Shown: positions 53,242-63,302, counted from the stretch's first letter. The stretch: 64,000 nt of DNA from Methylosinus sp. PW1 (GCF_000745215.1 NZ_JQNK01000009.1:2480001-2544000); one strand, 5' to 3'. The notes: generated by a model not told the origin, from the sequence alone. A program made the numbers and translations.

Positions 53242-55518
53242 TCAGAAGGTCATCTTCAGCGACAATTCGAAAGTGCGCGGCTGGCCGAGCCGCAGCAGCG
53301 GTCCCGAGCCCCCCGTCGCCCATTCGACATAAGCGGCGTCGGTCATGTTCTTCAGCATGGCGGTCAGCTTCGCATTGGGCGTTATGCGCCAGGAGAGGCC
53401 GGCGTCGAAAGTCGTATAGGCCGGTATGCGCATCGTATTGGCGTTGTCGGCGAAGCGATCGCCGACGAAGCGCGTCGCGAAGGTCGCCTGCCAATCGGGC
53501 AGGAAATCCCATGTGATCCAGCCATTGGCGATCCAGCGCGCCATATTGGTCGGCCGATTGCCGGCGCGCGATACGCGTAGCGTGGTTCCGGCGATCGTCG
53601 CCGCCTCCTCGAAGCTCTCGAATTTCGGATTGATCCAGGCCGCGTTGCCCTGCACGCTGAGATTATCCAGCACCTGCAAGCCGACATTGGCCTCTATGCC
53701 ATTCGACGATTGCTTGCCGACATTGATGACGCTGTTGGGATTGGCGGGATCGGAAGTGGTGAGATTGTTGCGCTCGATGAAATAGCCGGCGAGAGTCGCC
53801 GAGCCTCTGCCCTCCCAGAAATCGAGCTTCGTTCCCGCCTCGATCTGCCAGCCGGTGGTGAGCTCGAAATTGCGCACGCCGCCGGCGTTGTTGGTGAGCA
53901 GAATGCCTGAGGGCGGATCGGCTGCCGTGCTGTAGGAGACATAGACATTGGCCTCCTTGGTCACGTCGTACATCAGCGCCGCGCGCCAGGTGATCGGCTC
54001 ATATCCTTTGCCGAAATAGGCGGGATTGCCATAGGGGTTCGAGGCGCTGGGCAGGGTCGGGATGCGGTAATTGAAACGCTCGAGGCTGATCTTCTCCCAG
54101 CGCAGGCCGGTCACGAGATGAAGCTGCGGCGTCAGCGACAGCCGGTTCTCGGCGAAGAGCGCCAGCGTGTAGAGCTTGCTGCGCGCGTCGCCCACATAGC
54201 TCGTCGCCAACGGATTGTCCTGATAGAGCTTATAGGCCGCATAGCCATAGGGCTCGACCGTGTCGACCGCCAAGCCCGATTCGAGGCTTCCGTTGCGCGT
54301 TTGCTGATTGAGCGAAAAATCTATGCCCGCGACCGTTTTCGACTCGAGGCCGAATAGGGTCGTCGCATTCGTCGCCTCCAGCCTGTCGCCGATGAGGCTC
54401 TGGACGTGCCGGGTGGCGAAAGATCCGCTGCGATCGAGCAGCGTGTTCGTCGCATTGTAGCGATAGGATTCGACGTTTTGATATTGCCGGTCGGCGCGAT
54501 AGAGATAGAAGGTGTTTTTAAAGCTCGTCTCCTCGTCGAGCTTATATTCCGCTATGTCGCGCACCCACAGCACCTGCTGATCGAAGACCGGCTTCAGGCT
54601 GTTGTAGTTTTTGAAGCGCACGCCGGGATCGAATTTGAGATCGAGCACCGGCAGGCCGAAAGTTCCCCAGGCGATCGTGCCCGTTCCGCCGAGCGGACGC
54701 GGAACCGGCGCGCCCCAATAGGAGTCGCGCTGCTCGCTCTGAAACTCCACCGCGACAGTGTTGGAGAGGCCGGGCGCGATATCGGTGAGCCAGGAGATGG
54801 AGCCGGCGCCGGAATTATGGTTGGAATCCTCGACCCAGCCTTGCGAGCCTTTGTAGCTCAGATCGAATTGCAGCCAATTATTCTCGTCGAGCTGCTTGTT
54901 GAAGCCATAGGACGCGCGGCGATTGAACCACATGCCGCCCATCAGCAGCGCCTCATTGCGCTCCTCGCCGCGCGTGGCGACCTTGCTGACGTAATTCACC
55001 GCGCCGCCGACGGCGCCCTGGCCGTAGAGATAGGAGGAGGCGCCGCCGAGAAGCTCGATGCGGTCGTAGAGCCAGCTGTCGACCGGACGGCCGGCGATGG
55101 CGTCATATTGCACGGTGATGCCGTTGAACATTTGCGTCACCGACGACGTGCCGAAGCCGCGCAGGCTGATCGACCCTGCCGAGCCCGGCGGATCAGAGGC
55201 GATGACGCCTGGCATGCGCTGAATGACCTCCTGCGTCGTCTGCGCGCCGCGCGCCTCGATCGTCGCGCGATCGACAATGGAGACGGAGGAGGGCGTCTCG
55301 CGCGGCGTCAGGCCGAGGCGGCTGCCGGTCTGCGAGGCGACGTCGAGCTGCAGCTTGCCATTCGGCGGCTGCAGCTTTCCGCGTGAGGGGCCGGCGACGG
55401 GGCGATGCTCGCCAGAGATGTCGATGGCGGGCAGGGCTTCCTGCGCGAGGGCGGGAGAGAAGACGACGAAAGTCAGCGCGCCGGCGGATGCGCCGCGCAT
55501 GAGAGAATTGCGAGACAT
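53242..55518 (-). CDS. TonB-dependent siderophore/metal receptor
   Basis: A 758-residue outer-membrane receptor: signal peptide (MRGASAGALTFVVFSPALAQ), plug domain (about 60-190; VSIVDRATIEARGAQTTQEV, VIASDPPGSAGSISLRGFGT) and a 22-stranded barrel ending ELSLKMTF, with the terminal aromatic. The plug type is that of ferric-siderophore receptors. The ATG at 55518 is chosen because CAGGAGC lies eight bases before it; an ATG nine codons upstream is less likely. It is the middle gene of DUF2946-receptor-PepSY. In a methanotroph the ligand could be copper- or iron-chelate (inference). Confidence 0.92.
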   Translation of the reverse strand: MSRNSLMRGASAGALTFVVFSPALAQEALPAIDISGEHRPVAGPSRGKLQPPNGKLQLDVASQTGSRLGLTPRETPSSVSIVDRATIEARGAQTTQEVIQRMPGVIASDPPGSAGSISLRGFGTSSVTQMFNGITVQYDAIAGRPVDSWLYDRIELLGGASSYLYGQGAVGGAVNYVSKVATRGEERNEALLMGGMWFNRRASYGFNKQLDENNWLQFDLSYKGSQGWVEDSNHNSGAGSISWLTDIAPGLSNTVAVEFQSEQRDSYWGAPVPRPLGGTGTIAWGTFGLPVLDLKFDPGVRFKNYNSLKPVFDQQVLWVRDIAEYKLDEETSFKNTFYLYRADRQYQNVESYRYNATNTLLDRSGSFATRHVQSLIGDRLEATNATTLFGLESKTVAGIDFSLNQQTRNGSLESGLAVDTVEPYGYAAYKLYQDNPLATSYVGDARSKLYTLALFAENRLSLTPQLHLVTGLRWEKISLERFNYRIPTLPSASNPYGNPAYFGKGYEPITWRAALMYDVTKEANVYVSYSTAADPPSGILLTNNAGGVRNFELTTGWQIEAGTKLDFWEGRGSATLAGYFIERNNLTTSDPANPNSVINVGKQSSNGIEANVGLQVLDNLSVQGNAAWINPKFESFEEAATIAGTTLRVSRAGNRPTNMARWIANGWITWDFLPDWQATFATRFVGDRFADNANTMRIPAYTTFDAGLSWRITPNAKLTAMLKNMTDAAYVEWATGGSGPLLRLGQPRTFELSLKMTF

Positions 55519-55603
55519 GCGAAATTGCTCCTGGCGCGACGCCATGCGGGCGCGCGCGATTCCGATGGAAAGATGCGGCGAGAGAGCCGCGATTCGTTTC
55601 GGA

Positions 55604-56011
55604 TCAGGAGAAGGAGGGCGGCGCGCGCGACGACCAGGTGCTGGCCCAGCCGGGCGGCGTCATGGGCTCGGCCGCGTCGGCGCTGCGTGGCGCGAGGCGC
55701 GAATCGGGTTCCGGCGGCGAGATCGCCGTAGAGCGCCAGAGCGCCGCGAGGGTCAGCGCGACGCCGCGTGCGCCGAGTGTGCAGAATATGCAGCGCTCAC
55801 AGGAGGAATGGTCGCTCAGCGGATTTTCGGCGCTGTTCTGGCCAGCGCAGAGCTCGGTCGCATGCGCTTCGCTCCAGCCGGCGGCGTCGGCCGCTCGCTC
55901 GGCGAGACTCGGCCCCGCCGCGACAATGAAGCCTTGCAGCATGAGCAGACAGGCGAGCGCGCGCGCGATCACGCACGTTCTCAAACGCCGATGTGCCCCC
56001 GCTCGCATCAT
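55604..56011 (-). CDS. DUF2946 family protein
   Basis: A 135-residue protein with an N-terminal hydrophobic segment (VIARALACLLMLQGFIVAAG), then HATELCAGQN and the cysteine motif HSSCERCIFC (H68, C71, C74, C77), typical of DUF2946 proteins, which are often encoded with TonB-dependent copper or siderophore receptors. The Cys/His set suggests metal binding in the periplasm (inference). It is the first gene of the receptor operon; the gap to the receptor is 85 bases. The region 56012-56110 should hold the promoter. Confidence 0.82.
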   Translation of the reverse strand: MMRAGAHRRLRTCVIARALACLLMLQGFIVAAGPSLAERAADAAGWSEAHATELCAGQNSAENPLSDHSSCERCIFCTLGARGVALTLAALWRSTAISPPEPDSRLAPRSADAAEPMTPPGWASTWSSRAPPSFS

Positions 56012-56115
56012 TGCCGCATTTGAAGATAGCGTGCGCTATACAGTCAAGTCGGCGCTGCAAAGAATGCTGCTCCGTTGCGGAAATGTGACAGTTTCTGAAT
56101 GGGATGGGAAATGGC

Positions 56116-56160
56116 TTGACGGCGCGGCGTTCCAATCTTATGTTTCTACATTGTAGATAC
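56116..56160 (+). promoter_or_regulatory. mazEF promoter and operator
   Basis: A -35 TTGACG (56116-56121) and -10 TATGTT (56139-56144) are separated by 17 bases, a near-consensus sigma-70 promoter. Overlapping the -10, TCTACA-T-TGTAGA (56145-56157) is a perfect dyad that extends to GT...AC at 56142-56160. It is the probable MazE/MazEF binding site. Confidence 0.75.
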
Positions 56161-56170
56161 TTTGGGGGTC

Positions 56171-56416
56171 ATGATGCGAGCGATCGTCAAGAAATGGGGC
56201 AACTCCGCGGCGGTGCGCATACCCTCGGCCGTCATGGAGCAGGCGCGCCTCGAGATCGACCAGACTGTCGAGGTGCGCGTCGAAGGCGGCAGCGTGGTGA
56301 TCGAACCGCTTGCTGCCCCCGAATACTCTCTCGATGATCTTCTCGCAGGTGTGACGCCTGAAAACCTGCATGAGGAGGTAAGTTTCGGACCGCCTGTCGG
56401 CCGCGAGGCGTTCTAA
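56171..56416 (+). CDS. mazE: MazE-type antitoxin (AbrB fold)
   Basis: An 81-residue swapped-hairpin AbrB protein: MMRAIVKKWGNSAAVRIPSA, ARLEIDQTVEVRVEGGSVVI, and an acidic C-terminal tail (YSLDDLLAGVTPENLHEEVS) that would wrap MazF. GGGGG at 56164-56168 lies five bases before ATG 56174 and only two before ATG 56171, so translation may begin at the second Met. It shares one base with the mazF start. Confidence 0.92.
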   Translation: MMRAIVKKWGNSAAVRIPSAVMEQARLEIDQTVEVRVEGGSVVIEPLAAPEYSLDDLLAGVTPENLHEEVSFGPPVGREAF

Positions 56417-56748
56417 TGGCGGCCTATACGCCCGAGCGTGGCGACATAGTATGGCTGAGCTTCGATCCACAGGCCGGCCATGAGCAAGCGGGGCATCGTC
56501 CCGCGCTCGTGCTGAGCCCGAAAGCCTATAACGCCAAAACCGGGCTGATGATCTGCTGTCCGATGACGACGAAGATCAAGGGCTATCCCTTCGAGGTCGC
56601 GATCACGGGATCGACGCCATCGGCGGTCCTCGTCGATCAGGTGAAGAGCCTCGACTGGCGCGCGCGCAAGGCGAAGAAGAAGGGCGCGGCGTCGGCGAGC
56701 GAGCTGGCGCTGGCGACGGCGAAGATCAGGCCTTTATTGGGAATTTGA
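56416..56748 (+). CDS. mazF: MazF/PemK-type toxin, endoribonuclease
   Basis: A 110-residue MazF: PERGDIVWLSFDPQAGHEQA, HRPALVLSPKAYNAKTGLMI, CCPMTTKIKGYPFEV, and VLVDQVKSLDWRARKA. It cuts single-stranded mRNA at short motifs when MazE is lost. The start overlaps mazE as TAATG, so the pair is translationally coupled. Length and motifs are complete. Confidence 0.94.
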   Translation: MAAYTPERGDIVWLSFDPQAGHEQAGHRPALVLSPKAYNAKTGLMICCPMTTKIKGYPFEVAITGSTPSAVLVDQVKSLDWRARKAKKKGAASASELALATAKIRPLLGI

Positions 56749-56759
56749 GGCGCTCGATT

Positions 56760-57071
56760 TCATCGAACAATATTAAGACTGATAGCGTGGATTATTTCTT
56801 TCATGGGCTTATGAGCACACGGCCGCCCAGGAGCAACGCTTTCAATCATTTTTTTAATATCTGCGCTCGGACTGAGGATTGCAGGAAACAGCGACCGAAG
56901 ATGTCCTTCATGTAGCTTTTTGTTCCCGAAGTCGATTTGTCGTCCGTTGCGCGTCCCTCTCTCGAGGACATAGCCTCGCCTTATTGCCTCTTGAATCACG
57001 ATTTCGACAAATAACTCGGGCGTAGCAATGGGTTGCAACATTGGATCGGTCCCCCAGGTTAAAGAGAACAT
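56760..57071 (-). CDS. Unrecognised 103-residue protein on low-GC DNA
   Basis: The frame MFSLTWGTDPMLQPIATPEL, FVEIVIQEAIRRGYVLERGT, RNGRQIDFGNKKLHEGHLRS and onward lies in an AT-richer patch unlike its neighbours, between mazF and the HAD gene. A run of hydrophobic/charged alternation looks protein-like, but I recognise no family. Its base composition suggests recent arrival with mazEF. The call is tentative. Confidence 0.4.
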   Translation of the reverse strand: MFSLTWGTDPMLQPIATPELFVEIVIQEAIRRGYVLERGTRNGRQIDFGNKKLHEGHLRSLFPAILSPSADIKKMIESVAPGRPCAHKPMKEIIHAISLNIVR

Positions 57072-57093
57072 TCGAAAATAGCCATTCGGAGCA

Positions 57094-57819
57094 TCATCTC
57101 TTTACCGTCAGCCCCTCCAAAAACCCCGCGAGATCATTGGTCGTAAAATCCACATAGGGCTCGCGGCCATGGGCGATCTCCCAGGATTCGCGCTTCTCCT
57201 CATGGCCGGCTTCCGGCGTCACCAGCACTGTGGTCATGCCGCGCGCATGAGGGAAAATCAGATTGCGCGCTATGTCCTCGAAGAGGGCGGAGCGTTTCGG
57301 CTCCACGCCATGACGATCGAAGAAGCGCTCATAGGCCTCCTCATGCGGCTTGGCGATGAAATCGGCCGCGACGATATCGAAGACATCCTCGAAAATATGA
57401 TCGATGGCGAGCTGCTTCGCCGTGTCGAGCGCATGCTCGCGCGAGCCATTGGTGAGAATGAGCTTGCGGCCCGGCAGCGCCGCGATCGCCGCCGCCAGCG
57501 AATGATTCGGCAGAAGCGACGAGCGATCGACGTCATGGACGAATTTCAAGAAAGCGTCGGCGTCGACGCCATGCTCGGTCATCAGCCCGCGTAGCGTCGT
57601 GCCATATTGCTTGTAATAATGCTTCTGCAGCGCGCGCGACGACATGCCGTCGAGGCCGAACAGGCGGATCATGAACAAAGTGATCCGATGGTCGATTTTC
57701 GGCCAGAGGTCCGATGAGGCGGGATAGAGCGTGTTGTCGAGGTCGAAGACCCATGTGTCGACATGGGCGAAGCGATTGGCGATGGTCAGCAGGCGCGGCT
57801 CGTCGGCGGGCTCCGTCAT
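57094..57819 (-). CDS. HAD-family pyrimidine 5'-nucleotidase
   Basis: A 241-residue HAD hydrolase of the SDT1-like group, which dephosphorylates pyrimidine nucleotides. HAD motif I is FDLDNTLYP with nucleophile D26 and D28, motif II is LILTNGSREHA, motif III uses KPHEEAYERFF, and motif IV is ALFEDIARNL. The ATG at 57819 (MTEPADEPRLLTIAN) is preferred over 57876. It follows argB on the same strand at 93 bases, an association seen in many alphaproteobacteria. Confidence 0.92.
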   Translation of the reverse strand: MTEPADEPRLLTIANRFAHVDTWVFDLDNTLYPASSDLWPKIDHRITLFMIRLFGLDGMSSRALQKHYYKQYGTTLRGLMTEHGVDADAFLKFVHDVDRSSLLPNHSLAAAIAALPGRKLILTNGSREHALDTAKQLAIDHIFEDVFDIVAADFIAKPHEEAYERFFDRHGVEPKRSALFEDIARNLIFPHARGMTTVLVTPEAGHEEKRESWEIAHGREPYVDFTTNDLAGFLEGLTVKR

Positions 57820-57912
57820 CGCGCGCGCCGCCTCTTGCTTGGGGCGATGCGATCTCGAGCCGCAGGGCGGCTCCAAGATCGCATCGTCGCCGCGCGTTTC
57901 GCCGTCAATCCG

Positions 57913-58797
57913 TCACCTCGTTATCAGCGTGCCCGCGCCATGGTCGGTCAATAGCTCGATCAGCACCGCATGGGGCAGCTTGCCGTCGAGGATCACGACG
58001 CCTTCGACGCCGCGCTCGATCGCATACATGCAGGTCTCGACCTTGGGGATCATGCCGCCGGTGATGGTGCCGTCGGCGACGAGGCCGGGAATATCCTCCA
58101 CCTTCAGCTCCTTGATGAGCTGCTTGTTCTTGTCCAGCACGCCGGGAACGTCGGTGAGGAACAGAAGGCGTTTGGCGCCGAGCGCGCCGGCGATGGCGCC
58201 CGCGAAAGTATCGGCGTTGATATTATAGGTCTCGCCGTCGAGGCCCTGCGCGACGGGCGCCAGCACGGGAATCAGCTCGCGGCCGAGCACCTGGTCCAAC
58301 ACGGTGGTGTCGACCTTGGCCACCTCGCCGACGAAGCCGAGATCGATCGCCTTGCCGTCCTCGTGATTGGGGCGCGAGAGCTTTTCGGCTGTCACCATGC
58401 GGCCGTCCTTGCCGCACAGGCCGATCGCGCGGCCGCCCTCGGAATTGATGAAGCCGACGATCTGCTTGTTGATATAGCCGGCGAGCACCATCTCGACGAT
58501 TTCCATCGTCGCTTTGTCGGTGACGCGCAGCCCATCGGCGAATTCGGATTTTATGCCGAGCTTGCCCAGCATGGCCCCGATCTGCGGGCCGCCGCCATGC
58601 ACGACGACGGGGTTCACGCCGGATTGCTCGAGCAGCACCATGTCGCGGGAGAAGTCGCGCGCGACCTTGTCGTCGCCCATGGCGTGGCCGCCGTATTTCA
58701 CCACGACTGTCGCCTCGTCATAGCGCAGCATGTGCGGCAGCGCCTGCATCAGAATACGGGCTTGCTGGAGCGCGCTGTCGGCCGAATCCTCGGTCAT
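57913..58797 (-). CDS. argB: Acetylglutamate kinase
   Basis: A 294-residue amino-acid kinase that phosphorylates N-acetylglutamate, second step of arginine synthesis. Motifs: [60 protein letters not shown] and [20 protein letters not shown]. Length is typical of the arginine-inhibited type. It lies between engB and the HAD gene. Confidence 0.97.
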   Translation of the reverse strand: MTEDSADSALQQARILMQALPHMLRYDEATVVVKYGGHAMGDDKVARDFSRDMVLLEQSGVNPVVVHGGGPQIGAMLGKLGIKSEFADGLRVTDKATMEIVEMVLAGYINKQIVGFINSEGGRAIGLCGKDGRMVTAEKLSRPNHEDGKAIDLGFVGEVAKVDTTVLDQVLGRELIPVLAPVAQGLDGETYNINADTFAGAIAGALGAKRLLFLTDVPGVLDKNKQLIKELKVEDIPGLVADGTITGGMIPKVETCMYAIERGVEGVVILDGKLPHAVLIELLTDHGAGTLITR

Positions 58798-58855
58798 GGG
58801 TCCGCCTGTGGTGTGATGAAGCTCGATCCTTTTAGAAAGGACGAGGCTGCAATAT

Positions 58856-59518
58856 TCAAGCGTTTCGTTCGGCCAATAGCCGCGCGATCCCGGCGCGCAG
58901 CTCGGCGACGCCCTCGCCGGTGCGGGAGGAGGTGATGGCGAGGCGCGGGAAGGCGGCGGGGCGCTTGGCCAGCGCGGCCTCCACGGCGGCGACGGCGCTC
59001 TCGCGCTCGGAGACCTTCAGCTCGTCACGCTTGGTCAGCACGATCTGATAGGAGACGGCGGCGCGGTCGAGCAGATCGAACATCTGCTCGTCGAGATCCT
59101 TCACGCCGCGGCGGCTGTCGATGAGCACGAAGACGCGGATCAGCGAGGCGCGGCCGCGCAGAAACTCCTCCATCAGCCGCGTCCAATTGGCGATCTTCTC
59201 CTTGCCGACGGCGGCGTAGCCATAGCCGGGCATGTCGACGAGGCGCAGCGGCTCCGCGCCCGGCGCGGCGCCCAGGGCGAAGAAATTGAGCTGCTGCGTG
59301 CGGCCCGGCGTGTTGGAGACGCGCGCCAGCGCCTTGCGGCCGGTCAGAGCGTTCAGGAGGGAGGATTTGCCGACATTGGAGCGGCCGGCGAAGGCGATCT
59401 CCGGCGGGCCGATCGGCGGCAGATCGCCGGATTTCGCGCTGGCGAATATAAAATCGCACGGGCCGGCGAAGAGCAGCCGGCCCGGTTCCGTGAAATCCTC
59501 GTCGCGGACTTCGGTCAA
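58856..59518 (-). CDS. engB: Ribosome-biogenesis GTPase EngB (YihA/YsxC)
   Basis: A 220-residue TRAFAC GTPase needed for 50S assembly. G1 [10 protein letters not shown], switch region [14 protein letters not shown]3 DMPGYGYA, G4 TKRDEL and G5 ITSSRTGEG are all present. It follows yidC by seven bases, the usual yidC-engB order. Confidence 0.97.
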   Translation of the reverse strand: MTEVRDEDFTEPGRLLFAGPCDFIFASAKSGDLPPIGPPEIAFAGRSNVGKSSLLNALTGRKALARVSNTPGRTQQLNFFALGAAPGAEPLRLVDMPGYGYAAVGKEKIANWTRLMEEFLRGRASLIRVFVLIDSRRGVKDLDEQMFDLLDRAAVSYQIVLTKRDELKVSERESAVAAVEAALAKRPAAFPRLAITSSRTGEGVAELRAGIARLLAERNA

Positions 59519-59525
59519 GGGGCGA

Positions 59526-61352
59526 TCAGGCGGGTTTCTTGAGGAAGGAGAACGTCTTCTTCACATTGTCCCACAGCTCGAACTTTACGCCGGCGCGGCG
59601 CATGATGAAGCCCTGCTGAGTGACCGAGAGGATGTTGTTCCAGGTCCAGTAGATGATGAGGCCGGAGGCGAAGCCGCCCATCGAGAAGGTGAAGATCACC
59701 GGCATCCAGCCGAAGGCGATCTTCTGCACCTCGTCGGTCGGCTCCGGGTTCATTTTCATCGTCGCCCACATGGAGACGCCCATCAGGATCGGCAGCACGC
59801 CGAGCCACAGGAACGGGCCGAACACGGGGATCTGCGTCGGATCGAAGGGGATGAGGCCGAACAGGTTGAAGATGTTGGTGGGGTCCGGGGCCGAGAGGTC
59901 CTTGATCCAGCCATAGAAGGGCGCATGGCGCATCTCGATGGTGATGACCAGCACCTTATAGAGCGAGAACCACACCGGAATCTGCAGCAGCGCGGGCAGG
60001 CAGCCGCCGGCCGGGTTGATCTTCTCGCTCTTGTAGAGCGCCATCTGCTCCTGCGCGAGCTTCTGCTTGTCGTCGGCGTATTTCTCCTTCAGCGCCTGCA
60101 GCTTGGGCTGAACTTCCTTCATCTTGGCGATCGCATGGTAGCTCTTGTTGGCGATCGGCAGGAAGGCGATCTTGACGAGCACGGTGACGGCCAGAATGGC
60201 GAGGCCGAAATTGCCGAGTACGTGGAACAGGCCGTCGATGATGCGGAACATCGGCCGGGTGAGGAAGTAGAACCAGCCCCAATCGATGAGCCGATCGAAG
60301 AGCTTGATGCCCTGGCCCTCATAGGCGTCGAGCGTGTCGACGACCTTGGCGCCGGCGAAGATGCGCGAGGCCACCGAGCCGGAGGCGCCCGGCGCGATGG
60401 TCAGCGGCGCCTCGACCGTGTCGGCCTGATAGGCCTTGGTCGTTCCGGCGCCCGAAGCCGAGAAGCGCGCCACCAGCGAGCGGTCCTGCTGCGGCACCAG
60501 AACGGCGGCCCAATATTTCTCGGTGAAGCCGAGCCAGCCGCCGGTCGCCTCGAAAGATTTGGTGGCGTGCGGCTCCTTCTCGACCTTCTCGAACTTCAGC
60601 TCCTGCAGGCCCGCCTCGCCGAGCACGCCGACGAAGCCCTCGTGCAGGGCCGCATAGCCGGCGCTCTCCAGAGCGCCGATGCGCGAGACGCGCAGATAGG
60701 GATAGAGGGTGACGGAGCCCTGACCGTGATTCTCGACGCTGTCGGTCACGGAGAACATATATTGGTCGTCGACCGCGATCTTGCGCTTGAAGACGAGGCC
60801 CTGGCCATTGTCGAAGGTGAGCGTCAAGGGCTGGCTGACGGAGAGCTGATCGTGATCGGCGCTCCACAGAGATTCGCCGTTCGGCAGGGCGGGCGGCGCC
60901 TGATCCTTGTCGGAGGCGAGGAAGCCCGATTCGGCGTAATAGGGGTGCGGCGCGTTCTCCGGCGAGAGCAGCACGATGATCGGGCTCTTGGGATCGACGG
61001 TCTCGTGATAATTTTTCAGCGAGACATCGTCGATGCGGCCGCCCTTCAGCGAGATCGAGCCGGAGATGGAAGGCGTGTCGATCGCGACGCGCTTGCTCTC
61101 GGCGAGCGCGGCCTCGCGCGTCTTCGCCACGGGCTTGGCGGCGGCGACGCTTTGCGGCTGCGCCTGGCGGGCCGCGGGCGCGGCCTTGTCGGCGACAGGC
61201 TTTTGCGGCGCGCCGGGCTTCTGGTGCTGCGCGAGCTGCGCCTCTTTCTGCTGCTGGTCGAGCTTGGGAAAGGCGTAGAAATAATCCCAGCCGCCGATCA
61301 CCAGCATCGACAGGCCGGCCGCTATGAGGACATTCTTCGTATATTCGTTCAT
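59526..61352 (-). CDS. yidC: Membrane protein insertase YidC
   Basis: A 608-residue insertase of the Gram-negative type. An N-terminal segment ([20 protein letters not shown]) is followed by a large periplasmic beta domain (about 60-370) and five C-terminal helices that contain [20 protein letters not shown] and [20 protein letters not shown]. It inserts inner-membrane proteins with or without SecYEG. It belongs to rpmH-rnpA-yidC-engB; yidD, often between rnpA and yidC, is absent here. Confidence 0.97.
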   Translation of the reverse strand: MNEYTKNVLIAAGLSMLVIGGWDYFYAFPKLDQQQKEAQLAQHQKPGAPQKPVADKAAPAARQAQPQSVAAAKPVAKTREAALAESKRVAIDTPSISGSISLKGGRIDDVSLKNYHETVDPKSPIIVLLSPENAPHPYYAESGFLASDKDQAPPALPNGESLWSADHDQLSVSQPLTLTFDNGQGLVFKRKIAVDDQYMFSVTDSVENHGQGSVTLYPYLRVSRIGALESAGYAALHEGFVGVLGEAGLQELKFEKVEKEPHATKSFEATGGWLGFTEKYWAAVLVPQQDRSLVARFSASGAGTTKAYQADTVEAPLTIAPGASGSVASRIFAGAKVVDTLDAYEGQGIKLFDRLIDWGWFYFLTRPMFRIIDGLFHVLGNFGLAILAVTVLVKIAFLPIANKSYHAIAKMKEVQPKLQALKEKYADDKQKLAQEQMALYKSEKINPAGGCLPALLQIPVWFSLYKVLVITIEMRHAPFYGWIKDLSAPDPTNIFNLFGLIPFDPTQIPVFGPFLWLGVLPILMGVSMWATMKMNPEPTDEVQKIAFGWMPVIFTFSMGGFASGLIIYWTWNNILSVTQQGFIMRRAGVKFELWDNVKKTFSFLKKPA

Positions 61353-61370
61353 GACGCCTGCGGCCTGTCT

Positions 61371-61769
61371 TTAGGAGTTGCGCCGGTTCCGGCCCTTCTG
61401 GCCGGGCCTGAGCTTGGTCAGCCCATCCACGATCTGCGCCGTCAATTCCGAAAAGGGCGCGGTCAACGCGTCGGGTCGGGCGACGAAGACATAATCATAG
61501 CCCGGGAGACCGGAAGCGCCGCAGAGCCGCAGCGCCTCCTTGAGGCGGCGCCGAATGCGGTTGCGACCAACGGCGCCGGAGATTTTCTTCGTCACGGTGA
61601 AGCCGAAGCGCGGCGCGTCCGTGTCGCCGCCCTCCCGCGCCGCCGCCTGCAGCTTGAAGGCGCGCGCGCCGCGGCTCAGCCCACTCGCGGCGGCGCGCAA
61701 AAATTCGCGCCGCTTGCGCAGGCGTCGCGGTTTGGTCTTCCGCGTTTCGTCTGGAATGTTCTCGCTCAC
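61371..61769 (-). CDS. rnpA: Ribonuclease P protein component
   Basis: A 132-residue RnpA with the RNA-binding signature RNRIRRRLKEALR, preceded by FGFTVTKKISGAVG and RKRREFLRAA. It assists the RNase P RNA in tRNA 5' maturation. Its basic composition and place between rpmH and yidC are standard. The start at 61769 overlaps no other gene. Confidence 0.95.
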   Translation of the reverse strand: MSENIPDETRKTKPRRLRKRREFLRAAASGLSRGARAFKLQAAAREGGDTDAPRFGFTVTKKISGAVGRNRIRRRLKEALRLCGASGLPGYDYVFVARPDALTAPFSELTAQIVDGLTKLRPGQKGRNRRNS

Positions 61770-61805
61770 GCCTCCCGTCCTCCCTGGCCGAGAAGCCGGC
61801 GAAAA

Positions 61806-61940
61806 TCAGGCGGACAGGCGCTTGCGTCCGCGGGCGCGGCGCGCCGCGAGGACATTGCGGCCGCCGACGGTCGCCATGCGGGCGCGAAAGCCGTGACGGC
61901 GCTTGCGCACAATTTTGCTGGGTTGATAAGTTCTCTTCAC
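61806..61940 (-). CDS. rpmH: 50S ribosomal protein L34
   Basis: A 44-residue L34 from a GTG start at 61940: [20 protein letters not shown], then RKRLSA at the end, matching the family almost residue for residue. GTG is used where most L34 genes have ATG, with the AAGG just before it. It leads the leftward block rpmH-rnpA-yidC-engB. Confidence 0.96.
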   Translation of the reverse strand: MKRTYQPSKIVRKRRHGFRARMATVGGRNVLAARRARGRKRLSA

Positions 61941-62310
61941 CTTGGGTCTCCGCTCGCTCAGGTCGCCGATCGAAGAGCCGTCATCGCCTCGCGCCGACTG
62001 CTCGGTCATCGGCTGGCCGCCGCCACGGCCCTCGATCTCATTTTGGTCTCGTCGGGCGTTTTTTCGCCCCTGCGGCCGTCTCGTTCCGCCTTTTTCACGG
62101 GCGCGCAAGCCCCCGCACGAAACACGTCTCAGCGACGCCGCGCCGGCATATAGGAGAAAGCCCGCGCATAAGTCAATCGCGAGCGCGGCGCGGCGGCAAG
62201 CGCCCGCAGCCTCGCGGCGGGGCTTTCGCGAAGCTTTCGCCGCGGCCTTTGCGTAGCCGCGGGCCGCTTCGCAGCCGGGCGGACGGCTTGTATAAACAAG
62301 AAGGCCGATC

Positions 62311-62417
62311 GATTCGTCCCCCTCGAGAGACGCTGTTCTGGCTCGCGATGGCCCTTAGCCGTCGACGATTAAGGTTTTGGTTGGCCGCCGGGCCGAAGGT
62401 CAGGGTTTGTTAACCAT
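62311..62417. promoter_or_regulatory. ctrA promoter elements: GANTC and CtrA half-site
   Basis: In the 605-base gap 61941-62545, GATTC at 62311-62315 is a CcrM methylation site (GANTC) and TTAACCAT at 62410-62417 matches the CtrA half-site, 129 bases before the ctrA start. In Caulobacter both element types control ctrA transcription. The left part of the gap should hold the rpmH promoter; I see no gene in it. Confidence 0.55.
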
Positions 62418-62545
62418 TACCGCTTAGCGTTTCGACAAATAGATAGAGATCTTGGCGGGCGGCCGACGAAGCGCGGCGCATCGTCGACGCTCGGGCGACG
62501 CGACGACGTCCGGGGAAGATTGGTGGAGCTGGGTGGGGACTGAAA

Positions 62546-63247
62546 ATGCGCGTTTTACTGATAGAGGATGACAGCGCGACCGCTCAAAGCATCGAGCTCA
62601 TGCTCAAATCCGAGAATTTCAACGTCTATGCGACAGATCTCGGCGAGGAAGGCATAGATCTCGGGAAGCTCTACGATTACGACATCATCCTGCTCGATTT
62701 GAATCTGCCCGACATGTCCGGCTACGAGGTGCTGCGCACCTTGCGGGTGGCCAAGGTCAAGACGCCGATTCTGATCCTGTCCGGCCTCGCCGGCATAGAG
62801 GACAAGGTGAAGGGTCTGGGCTTCGGCGCTGACGATTATCTGACGAAGCCCTTCCATAAGGACGAGCTGGTGGCGCGCATTCACGCCATCGTGCGCCGCT
62901 CCAAGGGCCATGCCCAATCGGTCATCACGACCGGCGATCTCGTCGTCAATCTGGACCAGAAGACGGTCGAGGTCTCCGGCGCCCGCGTGCATCTGACCGG
63001 CAAGGAATATCAGATGCTCGAGCTGCTCTCGCTGCGCAAGGGCACGACGCTCACCAAGGAGATGTTCCTCAATCATCTCTATGGCGGCATGGACGAGCCG
63101 GAACTCAAGATCATCGACGTCTTCATCTGCAAGCTGCGCAAGAAGCTCGCCAACGCCAGCGACGGCCGCAACTACATAGAGACGGTGTGGGGCCGCGGCT
63201 ATGTGCTGCGTGAGCCGAGCGAGGCCGACGAGCGCATCACCGCCTGA
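62546..63247 (+). CDS. ctrA: Cell-cycle response regulator CtrA
   Basis: A 233-residue OmpR-type regulator, essential master regulator of the alphaproteobacterial cell cycle. The receiver domain has the acidic pair E8/D9, phosphoacceptor D51 in [18 protein letters not shown] and K near [13 protein letters not shown]. The winged-helix domain (about 125-225) contains [20 protein letters not shown] and [20 protein letters not shown]. The sequence is nearly identical in layout to Rhizobiales CtrA. A short C-terminus ends ERITA, which may influence ClpXP turnover. Confidence 0.97.
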   Translation: MRVLLIEDDSATAQSIELMLKSENFNVYATDLGEEGIDLGKLYDYDIILLDLNLPDMSGYEVLRTLRVAKVKTPILILSGLAGIEDKVKGLGFGADDYLTKPFHKDELVARIHAIVRRSKGHAQSVITTGDLVVNLDQKTVEVSGARVHLTGKEYQMLELLSLRKGTTLTKEMFLNHLYGGMDEPELKIIDVFICKLRKKLANASDGRNYIETVWGRGYVLREPSEADERITA

Positions 63248-63280
63248 CAGCCATAAGGCGAAGACGGCCGCAAGTCGAAA

Positions 63281-63302
63281 AGGGGCTCCCTCGGGAGCCC
63301 CT
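63281..63302. terminator. Hairpin terminator between ctrA and cheR
   Basis: AGGGGCTCCC-TC-GGGAGCCCCT, a perfect 10-bp stem with A4 on its left side (63278-63281) and TT on its right. It sits between the converging ctrA and cheR genes. Confidence 0.8.

Noticed and set aside
59232..62153. A 973-residue frame antisense to engB, yidC, rnpA and rpmH
   Set aside because: It runs across four well-identified genes on the other strand and shows no recognisable domain.
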